A stretch of 64,000 bases of DNA. Origin: Desulfovibrio desulfuricans DSM 642 (GTDB lineage: Bacteria > Desulfobacterota > Desulfovibrionia > Desulfovibrionales > Desulfovibrionaceae). Each line of letters begins with the position of its first letter. The stretch's first letter is position 1. Under the pieces are notes generated by a model, which was given only the letters and a program-made list of their open reading frames with translations, did not search any database and had not been told where the DNA came from. Location of the stretch: positions 156,775 to 220,774 of the forward strand of contig NZ_ATUZ01000017.1 in assembly GCF_000420465.1 (NCBI RefSeq), read 5' to 3'. The translations under genes were made by a program, and so were the position numbers. Shown in pieces: positions 1 to 7,631 of the stretch.

Positions 1-3000
1 CAAGTTCCCCCGTAAAAATATCTTCTGCCACTGATCAGGCCACCGAATCAGGTGCACTTGCCGCCTTGCTGCGTGAAGGCGCCAATGCGCGGCTGCGCCT
101 TGCGGCGCGCGTGACGGCTCCCACCGTAGGTGGCGAAGCTGCCGGGGCCAGCGCTGTGCTGGAGAACATCAGCGTTGAAGCCGGGCCTCTGCATCTTGTC
201 GGTCACGCAAAGTGGGACGCTGGCGGAGCCGCTTCGTGGCTGGATGGGCCACTGGATGTGGATATTCAGGCCAGCCTAGGCGAGAAAACTGATTCGGAAA
301 AAGAAGCTGCTGAGAAATCCGCGCCTGCATCAGCCGCTGCCCCTTCCACAAAGAGCGGCGGGTTGCTGCCCGAACGCGCCCAGTTGCGCATCACGGCAAA
401 GGGGCCGCTGCAAACTCCAGATACCCAGATAGCGCTGGATTGCCCCGCGTGGAACGTGGGCGGGCATGCCCTGGCGGATATTTCCCTGAAGCTGCAATCC
501 ACGCCGCTCAACTGGGGGCGAGTGCTGCTTGGCGCACTCAAGCAGACAAGTGCAGCCCCGGCACAAGTCGGGCTGTCAGACCCCGGCCAAAAAGATGCGG
601 AGCAGGCAGCGGAACTGACGGTAAAAATGCAGGCCTCCGCCGTGGTGGATAGCCATCCCCAACGTTTTGGCGCTACGCTTTTTGCCCTGAACGACAGGGA
701 AGACGGGCCTGGTCTTTTGCGCGCTGGCGTGCGTGACCTTCAATGCCAGTTGCTGGGCGTGGCTGGTTCCGGTCAGTTGGCTGCGGCTTTGCCTTTGCCG
801 CCTCTGGCGGGCGGCATGCCCCGCGTGGACGGCAAGGTGGATGTGCGCGTGGCCGACTGGCAGGCGCTGTCAGCCATGTTGCCGGGGGCGCGGCTGGACG
901 GAGACGCAGCACTCTCCCTCGAACTGGTTTCGCAGCGGGCGGAACCTGTGGTGCCCACAACCACTCAAAATTCGTCAGGCCAGGATTCATCAGTTCAGAA
1001 TCCGCCAGCTCAGAGTCCCCCCGATCAGAATCCTCAGGCCCAGACAAAGCAGACTCCTGCCCCGCAGGCCGCGTACACCCAGCAGGCAACGCTTCGCTGG
1101 CGTGTGCCCCGGCTGGCCTATCGGGCAGGCAACGGCCAGCCGGTGGAAGCCCATGGTTTGGAGGGCGAGGCGGTGCTGACTGATGCCCTCGGCAAGGGCC
1201 TGCTTGCCGCCCGGCTTGACCTCGCCGGGGTGCGCAGCGGTGCCATTCGCCTTGGTGCCAAACTGCGCGCGCAGGGTTCCATATTCGGGCCATTGGAGGC
1301 CAGCCTTGAAACAGGCGGATTTGCCGCAACGCGTTGCGCAGTGCGCTGGCAGCCCGGTCTGCTTGAATTGCGCCGCCTTGATCTTGACCTGCCCGCGCAA
1401 AAGCTGGGCCTGCACGCGGCGGCAGGGGCCACAGTGCGCTACGGCGCGGGCGATCTGGCGGTCAGCGGTCTTGATGTAGCCATGAAGCCTTCCGGCAGGT
1501 TACGGGCGCAGGCCGCCCTTGGGCCGGAAAAGCTCGATCTGCGCCTCACGCTTGAACATCTTTCGCTCGCGCCCTGGCATGTTCTGATCCCTGCCCTGCC
1601 CAAGGGCGAGCTTGAGGCCAGCGCGCGGCTTACCGGCACCCCGGCCCAACCCGGCGGGGATATACGCGTGGATGCGCGCGGCCTTGTGGTGCCGGGGGCG
1701 GCGCTCAAACCCATGAATCTTGCGCTGACAGGCAAGCTGGAGCGGGACAACGCTGGCGGCGGTGCGATGGCCCTGCGTCTTGTGCCGGATCAGGCCACGG
1801 TGGCGGCTCTGGGCGGCACGGAATGCCGGGTAGAGGCCCGTTTGCCCCTTCTTTTCGGGCCGGACGGATTGCCGAGCCTGAACATGCAGGGGCCGCTGCG
1901 TGCATCCTTGCGATGGAACGGAGCCGTGGCCCCCTTGTGGAGCCTGATGCCTGTGGCTGATCAGCGGCTTGCGGGGCGGCTTGCGCTTTCGCTTGATGTG
2001 GGCGGCAGCCTTGAGGCCCCGGCTCCCATGGGGTTTGTGCGCATGGACGACACCCGTTACGAAAATTTGCAGTATGGCGTGCTGCTCACGGGTATCAACC
2101 TGCGGCTCGATCTTGAAGAAGGCCGTGGCGGCGCATTGGGGCTTGCCCGTCTGAACCTCGGCGCAGCCGACGGGCAGGGCGGTACAGCGCGCATCACAGG
2201 GCAGGGCAGGCTCGACGGCAGCATGCTTGATTTCAATGCCGTGGTTGACCATCTGCGCCCCCTGCGCCGCCGCGACATCCGCGTGGAGCTTTCAGCGCAG
2301 GCTTCCGTGGCTGGCAGCGCCGCAGCGCCCCAAGTACGCGGAACCGTCACCGTGAATCAGGGCCTTGTGCTGCTCAATAACCTTGATGTGGGCACCAGCA
2401 TCACCACTCTGCCCATCAGCGAGGTCTCGCCCGCCTGGGCCAGAGCAGGGCATGAACCGCCCACGCCTGCCGTGCCGCAGGGCAAAAAGACAGCATCCCC
2501 CGCAGCCGTCGGCCCAGCCCCAACTGCTCCCGCTTCTGGCGGCAGTGCGGGCCTGCTGGACTTGCGCATTGTCATCCCGGGGAGCTTTGTCGTGGAAGGG
2601 TTTGGCCTCAAGAGCGAGTGGAAGGCAGACATGCACGTGGGCGGTACGCCCGCCGAACCGCTGATCTCCGGCCAGCTTAACGCCGTAAAAGGCAGCCTTG
2701 ATATTCTGGGCAAAAATTTCAAGCTGGCGCGGGGCGCTGTGACCTTTGGCGGCGGGGCTGTATCCAATCCCCTGCTGGACATCATGCTGACCACTCAGAC
2801 CCCTGCACTCATGGCCAATATCAGCATTGTGGGCACGGTGCACAAAATGCAGTTGATCCTGAGTAGCGCCCCTGAAATGCCGCGTGATGAAATCCTGGCC
2901 CAGATACTTTTTGGCAAAAGTGCCAGCGAACTTGGGCGGTTTGAAAATTTGCGACTGGCAGCAGCCGTGGCGCAACTGGCCGGATTTGGGTCGGGCAGCG

Positions 3001-3308
3001 GCGGCGGTGGTGTGCTGGATTCTGCACGTCAGGCGCTGGGCGTCGATGTGCTGCGCTTCAATTCCGGCGCTTCCGGCACAAACGGGACGGGCCAGTCGGG
3101 CCAAGGCGGCGAAGGCATGGCGGCGGGCAGCTCGGTGGAGATGGGCAAGTACCTCACGGAAGATATTTATGTGGGCGTGCAGCAGGGTGCCAAGCAGGGC
3201 ACAACTGCCTTTGTTATCCAACTTGAGCTGACCCCGAGGGCCAACCTCGAACTGCGCACCGAGCAGCAGAGTACCAAGGGCGGCCTGACCTGGAAGTACA
3301 ATTACTGA
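1..3308 (+). CDS. tamB: TamB-like translocation and assembly module protein, 5' truncated by window edge
   Basis: The reading frame is open from the first complete codon (base 3) to the stop at 3306-3308, so the true start lies outside the window. About 1100 residues are visible: long alternating beta-strand repeats rich in Gly, Leu and Ala, an Ala/Pro/Gln low-complexity stretch near residues 320-345, and a C-terminal DUF490/TamB block ending in a beta-barrel-like segment (KYLTEDIYVGVQQG ... LELRTEQQS ... WKYNY). TamB family proteins bridge the inner membrane and an outer-membrane Omp85 partner, and act in outer-membrane protein assembly or lipid transport. The TamA/BamA-type partner would be expected just upstream, which cannot be seen here. 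Confidence 0.9.
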   Translation, partial: SSPVKISSATDQATESGALAALLREGANARLRLAARVTAPTVGGEAAGASAVLENISVEAGPLHLVGHAKWDAGGAASWLDGPLDVDIQASLGEKTDSEKEAAEKSAPASAAAPSTKSGGLLPERAQLRITAKGPLQTPDTQIALDCPAWNVGGHALADISLKLQSTPLNWGRVLLGALKQTSAAPAQVGLSDPGQKDAEQAAELTVKMQASAVVDSHPQRFGATLFALNDREDGPGLLRAGVRDLQCQLLGVAGSGQLAAALPLPPLAGGMPRVDGKVDVRVADWQALSAMLPGARLDGDAALSLELVSQRAEPVVPTTTQNSSGQDSSVQNPPAQSPPDQNPQAQTKQTPAPQAAYTQQATLRWRVPRLAYRAGNGQPVEAHGLEGEAVLTDALGKGLLAARLDLAGVRSGAIRLGAKLRAQGSIFGPLEASLETGGFAATRCAVRWQPGLLELRRLDLDLPAQKLGLHAAAGATVRYGAGDLAVSGLDVAMKPSGRLRAQAALGPEKLDLRLTLEHLSLAPWHVLIPALPKGELEASARLTGTPAQPGGDIRVDARGLVVPGAALKPMNLALTGKLERDNAGGGAMALRLVPDQATVAALGGTECRVEARLPLLFGPDGLPSLNMQGPLRASLRWNGAVAPLWSLMPVADQRLAGRLALSLDVGGSLEAPAPMGFVRMDDTRYENLQYGVLLTGINLRLDLEEGRGGALGLARLNLGAADGQGGTARITGQGRLDGSMLDFNAVVDHLRPLRRRDIRVELSAQASVAGSAAAPQVRGTVTVNQGLVLLNNLDVGTSITTLPISEVSPAWARAGHEPPTPAVPQGKKTASPAAVGPAPTAPASGGSAGLLDLRIVIPGSFVVEGFGLKSEWKADMHVGGTPAEPLISGQLNAVKGSLDILGKNFKLARGAVTFGGGAVSNPLLDIMLTTQTPALMANISIVGTVHKMQLILSSAPEMPRDEILAQILFGKSASELGRFENLRLAAAVAQLAGFGSGSGGGGVLDSARQALGVDVLRFNSGASGTNGTGQSGQGGEGMAAGSSVEMGKYLTEDIYVGVQQGAKQGTTAFVIQLELTPRANLELRTEQQSTKGGLTWKYNY

Positions 3309-3553
3309 GGCGGCTCACCTTGGCGGCGCGCGCGGGCCGTGATAACCTACGTAAATAGTGTTATTAGATGGTTCCACTGCTCACGCGCCTGTTTGCTTGG
3401 CATCCCGCCTACGGCGATCTGGCGGGGGGCAAGCATATATGAGGTGTCAGGCTGCGGGCTTGCCGCCTGACTGGACGCAGCCGCCTATCTGGGGCAGACT
3501 GCGGGCAGCCGTTTGCAGGCGGCAAGGCATAAAGACAGTAAAGGAAATGTAGT

Positions 3554-4012
3554 ATGGGCAAGATCATAGCCATTTGCACCAGTCAGAAAAAAGGCACGGC
3601 CAAAAAGGCCGTGGATCAGGCAAATATTTTAGAAAATCATGGCATTGAAGGCGATGCTCATGCGGGCAACTGGCACCGTCAGGTCAGCCTGCTTTCGTGG
3701 CAGGCCATTGAGGCCTTCAAGGCGCGGGGCGCTCTGGTCGCCAACGGCTGTTTTGGAGAAAATCTGATAGTGGACGGTATTAATTTTGCCGCTCTGCCGG
3801 TGGGAACCCGTATCGCGTGTAATGACGTGCTGCTGGAAGTTACGCAGATCGGCAAGGAATGCCACAGTCATTGCCAGATATTCCACACCATGGGCGAATG
3901 CATCATGCCCACCCAGGGGGTCTTTGCCAAGGTGCTGCACGGCGGCGCTGTGCGCACGGGCGACATGATGGAAGTACTGGCTCCCTCTGCCGGGGAAGCC
4001 GCGCCTGCATAA
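3554..4012 (+). CDS. MOSC domain protein
   Basis: This 152-residue protein is essentially a stand-alone MOSC domain. The MOSC pattern is visible in GIEGDAHAG (near residue 31), the CFGENLIVDG segment, VGTRI and the Cys-rich GKECHSHCQIF stretch. Small MOSC proteins are related to the C-terminal domain of molybdenum cofactor sulfurases and bind or deliver sulfur or molybdopterin; the exact role of the stand-alone form is not established. AAGGAAATGTAGT precedes the ATG, giving an acceptable ribosome site. It is followed after about 20 bases by a small membrane protein. A link to the molybdoenzyme NapA 3.5 kb downstream is possible but is only inference. Confidence 0.85.
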   Translation: MGKIIAICTSQKKGTAKKAVDQANILENHGIEGDAHAGNWHRQVSLLSWQAIEAFKARGALVANGCFGENLIVDGINFAALPVGTRIACNDVLLEVTQIGKECHSHCQIFHTMGECIMPTQGVFAKVLHGGAVRTGDMMEVLAPSAGEAAPA

Positions 4013-4033
4013 CACGTTCAGGTCGGGAGACGT

Positions 4034-4348
4034 ATGGAAACGCTTAAGATGTTGTTGCGCACGGCGCTGTTTCTCGGCGGGGTAACAGTCGTGTTTGTGG
4101 CCTATACTGTCTGTGTGGCGCTGGTCGAAAGACATTTTTCGCCCAAGTACGCCAAGGGGCAAGAACCGGCTGCTTCTGCTGTGGTTTCTGCCGCGCCTGA
4201 TCGCGAGGCTCGCGCCCGTGCACTGCTCGACAGCGGTCAGCTGGTCAAAGAGCAGTTTACCCTTGAAGTGCAAAGCCAGGTGCCGCCCCTGCGTGTGGAC
4301 CGCACTGCCGGTCTGCTGGCCGGGGTTGCTCATCAGAATGTTCGATGA
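4034..4348 (+). CDS. small single-pass membrane protein, unknown function
   Basis: This is a 104-residue protein with one hydrophobic N-terminal segment (about residues 8-31, ending VALVERHFSPKY). It is followed by an Ala-rich, charged tail of about 65 residues that probably lies in the periplasm. GGGAG at 4024-4028 is well placed before the ATG. Its stop overlaps the next gene's start (ATGA), so it is translationally coupled to the acetyltransferase. I do not recognise a family. The start, the ribosome site and the tight spacing support a real gene; the function is unknown. Confidence 0.65.
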   Translation: METLKMLLRTALFLGGVTVVFVAYTVCVALVERHFSPKYAKGQEPAASAVVSAAPDREARARALLDSGQLVKEQFTLEVQSQVPPLRVDRTAGLLAGVAHQNVR

Positions 4349-4866
4349 GCGGCGCTGACGAAAAGGCTCTTTTGCAGACATTGCGCATCCGGCAGGCAAC
4401 GGCCTGCGACCATGCGGACCTGGCGGATTTGTGGCGGCGCAGCGTGGAGGCCACCCACCATTTTTTGCCTTCCGGCGAGGTGGAACGCCTGTTCCATGAT
4501 GTGCGCAACGCCTACCTGCCGGGCGTGGAAATTCTATGGGCGGCGGAGCTTGCGCCTTGCGGGCAGGCTGCACCCGCGCAACATGCAGCGGGCAGCATGT
4601 TGGCGGGCTTTATTGGCTGCAACGGCGCACAGGTGGAAATGCTCTTTGTTGAACCGCGCTGCTTTCGCCACGGCGTGGGCAGGGCGCTTCTGGAGCATGT
4701 GCGGGCCTTGCATCCTCGGCTGACGCTGGATGTGAACGAACAGAATCCGCAGGCTCTGGCTTTTTATGAGCGGCAGGGTTTCAAGGTGGTGGGGCGGTCG
4801 GCTCTGGACGGGCAGGGCAATCCCTATCCCCTGCTGCACATGGAGTGGCAGGGCGAAACAGCCTGA
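4345..4866 (+). CDS. GNAT family N-acetyltransferase (YjaB-like)
   Basis: This 173-residue GNAT protein carries the acetyl-CoA binding loop RHGVGRALL in motif A (about residues 110-118). The start LRIRQATACDHADL and the late NPQALAFYERQGFKVVGRS strand-helix-strand are typical of the YjaB branch. The fold transfers an acetyl group from acetyl-CoA to an amine; the substrate cannot be read from sequence. An insertion of Ala/Gln-rich residues near 68-82 is unusual. The gene overlaps the preceding membrane protein by 4 bases and is followed by a good intrinsic terminator, so it closes the transcription unit that includes the MOSC gene. Confidence 0.8.
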   Translation: MSGADEKALLQTLRIRQATACDHADLADLWRRSVEATHHFLPSGEVERLFHDVRNAYLPGVEILWAAELAPCGQAAPAQHAAGSMLAGFIGCNGAQVEMLFVEPRCFRHGVGRALLEHVRALHPRLTLDVNEQNPQALAFYERQGFKVVGRSALDGQGNPYPLLHMEWQGETA

Positions 4867-4873
4867 CATTTTT

Positions 4874-4906
4874 CGGCGCACGGTTCTGCCCTGCGCCGAT
4901 TTTTTT
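4874..4906 (+). terminator. intrinsic terminator after the GNAT gene
   Basis: A perfect 7-base stem (CGGCGCA / TGCGCCG, 4874-4880 and 4892-4898) with an 11-base loop is followed by ATTTTTTTG. It lies between the convergent GNAT gene and uvsE. The T-run is on the plus strand only. Confidence 0.8.
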
Positions 4907-4907
4907 G

Positions 4908-6161
4908 CTACACATAAAAATAGATGCTGTGCAGCAGGTATTCCACCTTATGCCGTTCGGCCAGAGTCAGCAGCAGGCGCTTGACGCGCGGCAGGGCGGC
5001 AATGCCGTTTTTCAGTTCAGCCATGCCCGTCAGGGCGCGCTTTTTTTCTGCGGGAGAGGCCAGCTTGTCCACATAGCCCCACACATGCTCGGCGGCATTG
5101 CGGGCTTGCGGGCCGTAAAATTCCTTTTCCATCGCCTGCTCCACCAGCGCATAAAAACCCTTGGCATCGGGCGTTTCCGCCTTGAGCAGAGCGCGTATGG
5201 CCGTGTAGGCGGCCTGATCCCTCTCCAGCACCAGATATTTGTATCTGGCCCACTGGGCCGTAAGCTCCTGCCGCGTCAGCCCTGGATTGGTAAGCTGAAT
5301 GCACTTTTCGGCTGAAAGGTTTTTGTCCTTCACCTCCAGCATTACATCCACCTCGCGCTGCCCCAGCGATTGATGAAATTCCATAAATTCCCGCATGGCA
5401 ATGGTGCGCGAGTGCATGCCCGGTTTGCCGCCTGCAAGCTGCTGGCTGTAGTGCAGTTTGGGGCGGCCATGCTGCGGGATCCAACTGTCCATGGCGCGAT
5501 CAAGCCAGTACACCAGATCCCCCTTTGCAGGGGCGTTCAGGGCGTGGTGAAAAACGTCAAAGATCGCGGGCAGGCCGCATTTTTCGCAGATACACAGCGC
5601 ATCTTCAATGGTGTAGGTCCGCTCATCATTTTCAAGGGAGATGCGGGCTAGCACGTGCGGCGGCAGGGCCAGCAGATTTTCCGCCAGCCGTGCGAGGGCG
5701 GATGCCCTGTCGCCATAGCCCCCGCCGAGGTGCAGCACTATGCGGGCGCTGCCGTCCGCCCCCAGCGCGTCAAGAAAGTCGGCATGGAATACAAGGTCGG
5801 CAACGGCATGCTCCACCACCTCCTGCCGGGGGGAGTTCAGCACCGTGTACTGACCGGGATGCATGGAAACCCGGATGCCGGTTTTCTTCAGCACGGCGCG
5901 CAGCCCTTCTAGTTCGTCTTGCAGGCAGCCGCGCCAGTCAAATATGTTTTGCGGGTGCGAGGCCAGCGGGATGATGTCCGAGCTTATTCGCATCAGGGGG
6001 ATGCGCGCCGAGGCGCAGTAGCGCAACATGGTTCCCAGAGTGCGCAGGTTATGGCGGCACACGGCGAGCATGTTTTCGGGCGTGGCCCGGGCAAGGGTAA
6101 GAGCGCTCATGTCAGCGCCGGGCACCCCGATGGTCTTGCAGGCAAATCCATAACGTATCAT
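4908..6161 (-). CDS. uvsE: UV DNA damage endonuclease UvsE/UVDE
   Basis: The gene encodes a TIM-barrel endonuclease of the UVDE family, which nicks DNA 5' to UV photoproducts and some abasic sites. Metal-binding motifs of the family are visible in order: the N-terminal IRYGFACKT, LRISSDIIP-like LMRISSDIIP, HPGQY, HLGGGYGD, the SLENDE metal-ligand Glu, FDVFHH and LHYSQQ. The best start is the ATG at 6161 (MIRYG), with ATG 6167 as an alternative; the frame can be extended to a TTG at 6206 but has no convincing ribosome site. At about 417 residues it is longer than the roughly 300-residue core, because of a C-terminal extension of about 110 residues. It is a single gene convergent with the GNAT gene. 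Confidence 0.9.
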   Translation of the reverse strand: MIRYGFACKTIGVPGADMSALTLARATPENMLAVCRHNLRTLGTMLRYCASARIPLMRISSDIIPLASHPQNIFDWRGCLQDELEGLRAVLKKTGIRVSMHPGQYTVLNSPRQEVVEHAVADLVFHADFLDALGADGSARIVLHLGGGYGDRASALARLAENLLALPPHVLARISLENDERTYTIEDALCICEKCGLPAIFDVFHHALNAPAKGDLVYWLDRAMDSWIPQHGRPKLHYSQQLAGGKPGMHSRTIAMREFMEFHQSLGQREVDVMLEVKDKNLSAEKCIQLTNPGLTRQELTAQWARYKYLVLERDQAAYTAIRALLKAETPDAKGFYALVEQAMEKEFYGPQARNAAEHVWGYVDKLASPAEKKRALTGMAELKNGIAALPRVKRLLLTLAERHKVEYLLHSIYFYV

Positions 6162-6277
6162 GGGCATACTGTAGCGGATTTGCACCGGGCCGCAAGAGGC
6201 TGCCAAATCCCCAAAAGCCTACGTTCCCGAGTCCGCTTGTTGGCTGGCTTGTTTTTTTGTCTGCTCCAGTTGTCACA

Positions 6278-6317
6278 TTGTCAGAATAAGATGACTTTTG
6301 TCATTTTATTCTGACAA
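6278..6317. promoter_or_regulatory. 40-base near-perfect palindrome upstream of nap operon, candidate activator site
   Basis: The arms TTGTCAGAATAA (6278-6289) and TTATTCTGACAA (6306-6317) are perfectly complementary. Inside them a second pair, ATGAC (6291-6295) and GTCAT (6300-6304), encloses a TTTT loop, leaving one mismatched pair between the two blocks. The site lies between two divergent genes (uvsE leftward, napC rightward), so it is unlikely to be a terminator. Its centre is about 117 bases upstream of the start predicted from the sigma-54 promoter at 6389-6404, the usual distance for an enhancer-binding protein. That role is inference. Confidence 0.55.
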
Positions 6318-6388
6318 ATCCTAAGCCCCCTGCCTTCCAGAAGATCACAAACTACCGCTAATCACACAAATTTTCGAAACAGGGTTTT

Positions 6389-6404
6389 TGGCACCCCTTT
6401 TGCT
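6389..6404 (+). promoter_or_regulatory. sigma-54 (-24/-12) promoter of nap operon
   Basis: TGGCAC-CCCTT-TTGCT matches the RpoN consensus TGGCAC-N5-TTGCW at every fixed position and with exact spacing. It lies 102 bases before the napC ATG. The predicted transcription start is near 6415. No comparable -35/-10 pair was noticed in the same interval. Confidence 0.7.
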
Positions 6405-6406
6405 CT

Positions 6407-6424
6407 TTGTGGTGAAATTCACAA
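6407..6424. promoter_or_regulatory. CRP/FNR-family (HcpR-like) operator overlapping predicted nap transcription start
   Basis: TTGTGG-TGAAAT-TCACAA matches the CRP-like TTGTGA-N6-TCACAA pattern at 11 of 12 fixed positions. A CRP-like motif of this kind is associated with the nitrosative-stress regulator HcpR in Desulfovibrio. Its centre coincides with the start predicted from the sigma-54 site, a position where binding would normally repress. Confidence 0.5.
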
Positions 6425-6505
6425 TTTGCGCCTTGCCGCAGGCATATCCCCGGACGGGAATGCCCTTTTGGCATGGCGGCACCATCAGCCATGGAGACCA
6501 AAACC

Positions 6506-7078
6506 ATGCCGTATCCTTCTAAGCGCGTCTGGATTGTGGGCTGTATCGCCCTGGCCGCGTGCGTGGGCCTGGCGGCAGCGGGAGTGTCGTATTCGTCGCG
6601 GACGGAGTTTTGCCTGTCCTGCCATGAAATGCGCGTGTATCAGGATGAACTGATGCTCTCTCCGCACGCCAAGGACGCACAGGGCAAAGCCATCGGATGC
6701 TCGCAATGCCATATCCCTTCGGGCAATCTGGCCCGCATGCTCGGCGCCAAGGCATGGATGGGGATAAAAGACCTGTGGGTTCACAATGTGGAGGGCGGTA
6801 CGGATCTTGACCGGGCTGCCATGCAACCCATTGCCCGCCGCTTTACCGACGATGCCAACTGCCGCGCCTGCCATCAGGATCTTACCCGCAATGCCAAGGC
6901 AGACGGGCCAATCTCGGCAGAGGGCCGCCTTGCGCACGACAATTACGAAGGCAAGAACGGTCAGGCCCGCAGTGGTTGCGTGGGTTGTCACCGTAATCTT
7001 GCCCACTTGCCCGCATTTGACGAGCGCATTCCCGCAAATCAGAAGTTCGCACAGAAAATCAAGGAGATACGGCCATGA
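6506..7078 (+). CDS. napC: NapC: membrane-anchored tetraheme c-type cytochrome, quinol dehydrogenase
   Basis: This 190-residue protein of the NapC/NirT family has one N-terminal membrane anchor (about residues 8-28) and four CxxCH heme sites: CLSCH, CSQCH, CRACH and CVGCH. It oxidises menaquinol at the periplasmic face of the membrane and passes electrons towards the nitrate reductase. GGAG at 6493-6496 stands 9 bases before the ATG at 6506, which decides the start over upstream in-frame ATGs at 6473 and 6491. The stop overlaps the napM start (ATGA). It is the first gene of the nap operon, behind a sigma-54-type promoter. Confidence 0.93.
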   Translation: MPYPSKRVWIVGCIALAACVGLAAAGVSYSSRTEFCLSCHEMRVYQDELMLSPHAKDAQGKAIGCSQCHIPSGNLARMLGAKAWMGIKDLWVHNVEGGTDLDRAAMQPIARRFTDDANCRACHQDLTRNAKADGPISAEGRLAHDNYEGKNGQARSGCVGCHRNLAHLPAFDERIPANQKFAQKIKEIRP

Positions 7079-7521
7079 CTCGCAACAAGAAACTGCTCAT
7101 CGTTCTGCTTGCCCTGGCGGTGCTGACGGGCGGCTATTTTCTGTATATGGCCTGGGCCTTCCCTGCGGAGCGCTGCGAGGCGGCCAAGCACCTGGATTCT
7201 CCGCAGATGGCGGGCGATTGTTACGCCTGCCACATGAAGAGCACCCCGCGTCTTGCGCAGGAATGGTACGAGAGCAAGCACGGCATCACCCTTGTGCGCT
7301 GTCAGACCTGTCACGGCATGCCTGACGGCAAGGGGGCCATTCCCTTTACCCGCAAGCCGGGGGTTGAGGTCTGCGCCCGCTGCCATTCGCTTTCCATCCA
7401 GCGCATGGAGGCCAAGTTCGGCAAGCGCAATGACTGTTCCGCCTGCCATCCCAACCACCAGAGCCCCATGCACGGCAAGGCTTACGAATACCGTATGCCC
7501 AGCGGCAAGACGGACTGGTAG
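7075..7521 (+). CDS. napM: NapM: small tetraheme cytochrome c of the nitrate reductase operon
   Basis: NapM is 148 residues long with an uncleaved or signal-type N-terminal hydrophobic segment (about residues 6-28) and four CxxCH heme sites: CYACH, CQTCH, CARCH and CSACH. It is the extra multiheme cytochrome found in the D. desulfuricans nap cluster, where a NapB is lacking, and is thought to relay electrons between NapC and NapA. It starts inside the napC stop codon, so the two are translationally coupled. Confidence 0.9.
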   Translation: MTRNKKLLIVLLALAVLTGGYFLYMAWAFPAERCEAAKHLDSPQMAGDCYACHMKSTPRLAQEWYESKHGITLVRCQTCHGMPDGKGAIPFTRKPGVEVCARCHSLSIQRMEAKFGKRNDCSACHPNHQSPMHGKAYEYRMPSGKTDW

Positions 7522-7631
7522 CCCGCACGTGCGGTATGTGCCGCATCTGACGGCGCAGGGTGGGCAGCCCCCAAGTAGGGCGGCCCGCAGTAAAAAAACA
7601 ATCATGCCAAGCTAACAGCGAGGTTGCGGAT

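Noticed and set aside
3358..3552. 64-codon frame just upstream of the MOSC gene
   Set aside because: No ribosome site, composition unlike a protein (Arg/Cys/Pro-rich), and it ends right at the MOSC leader.
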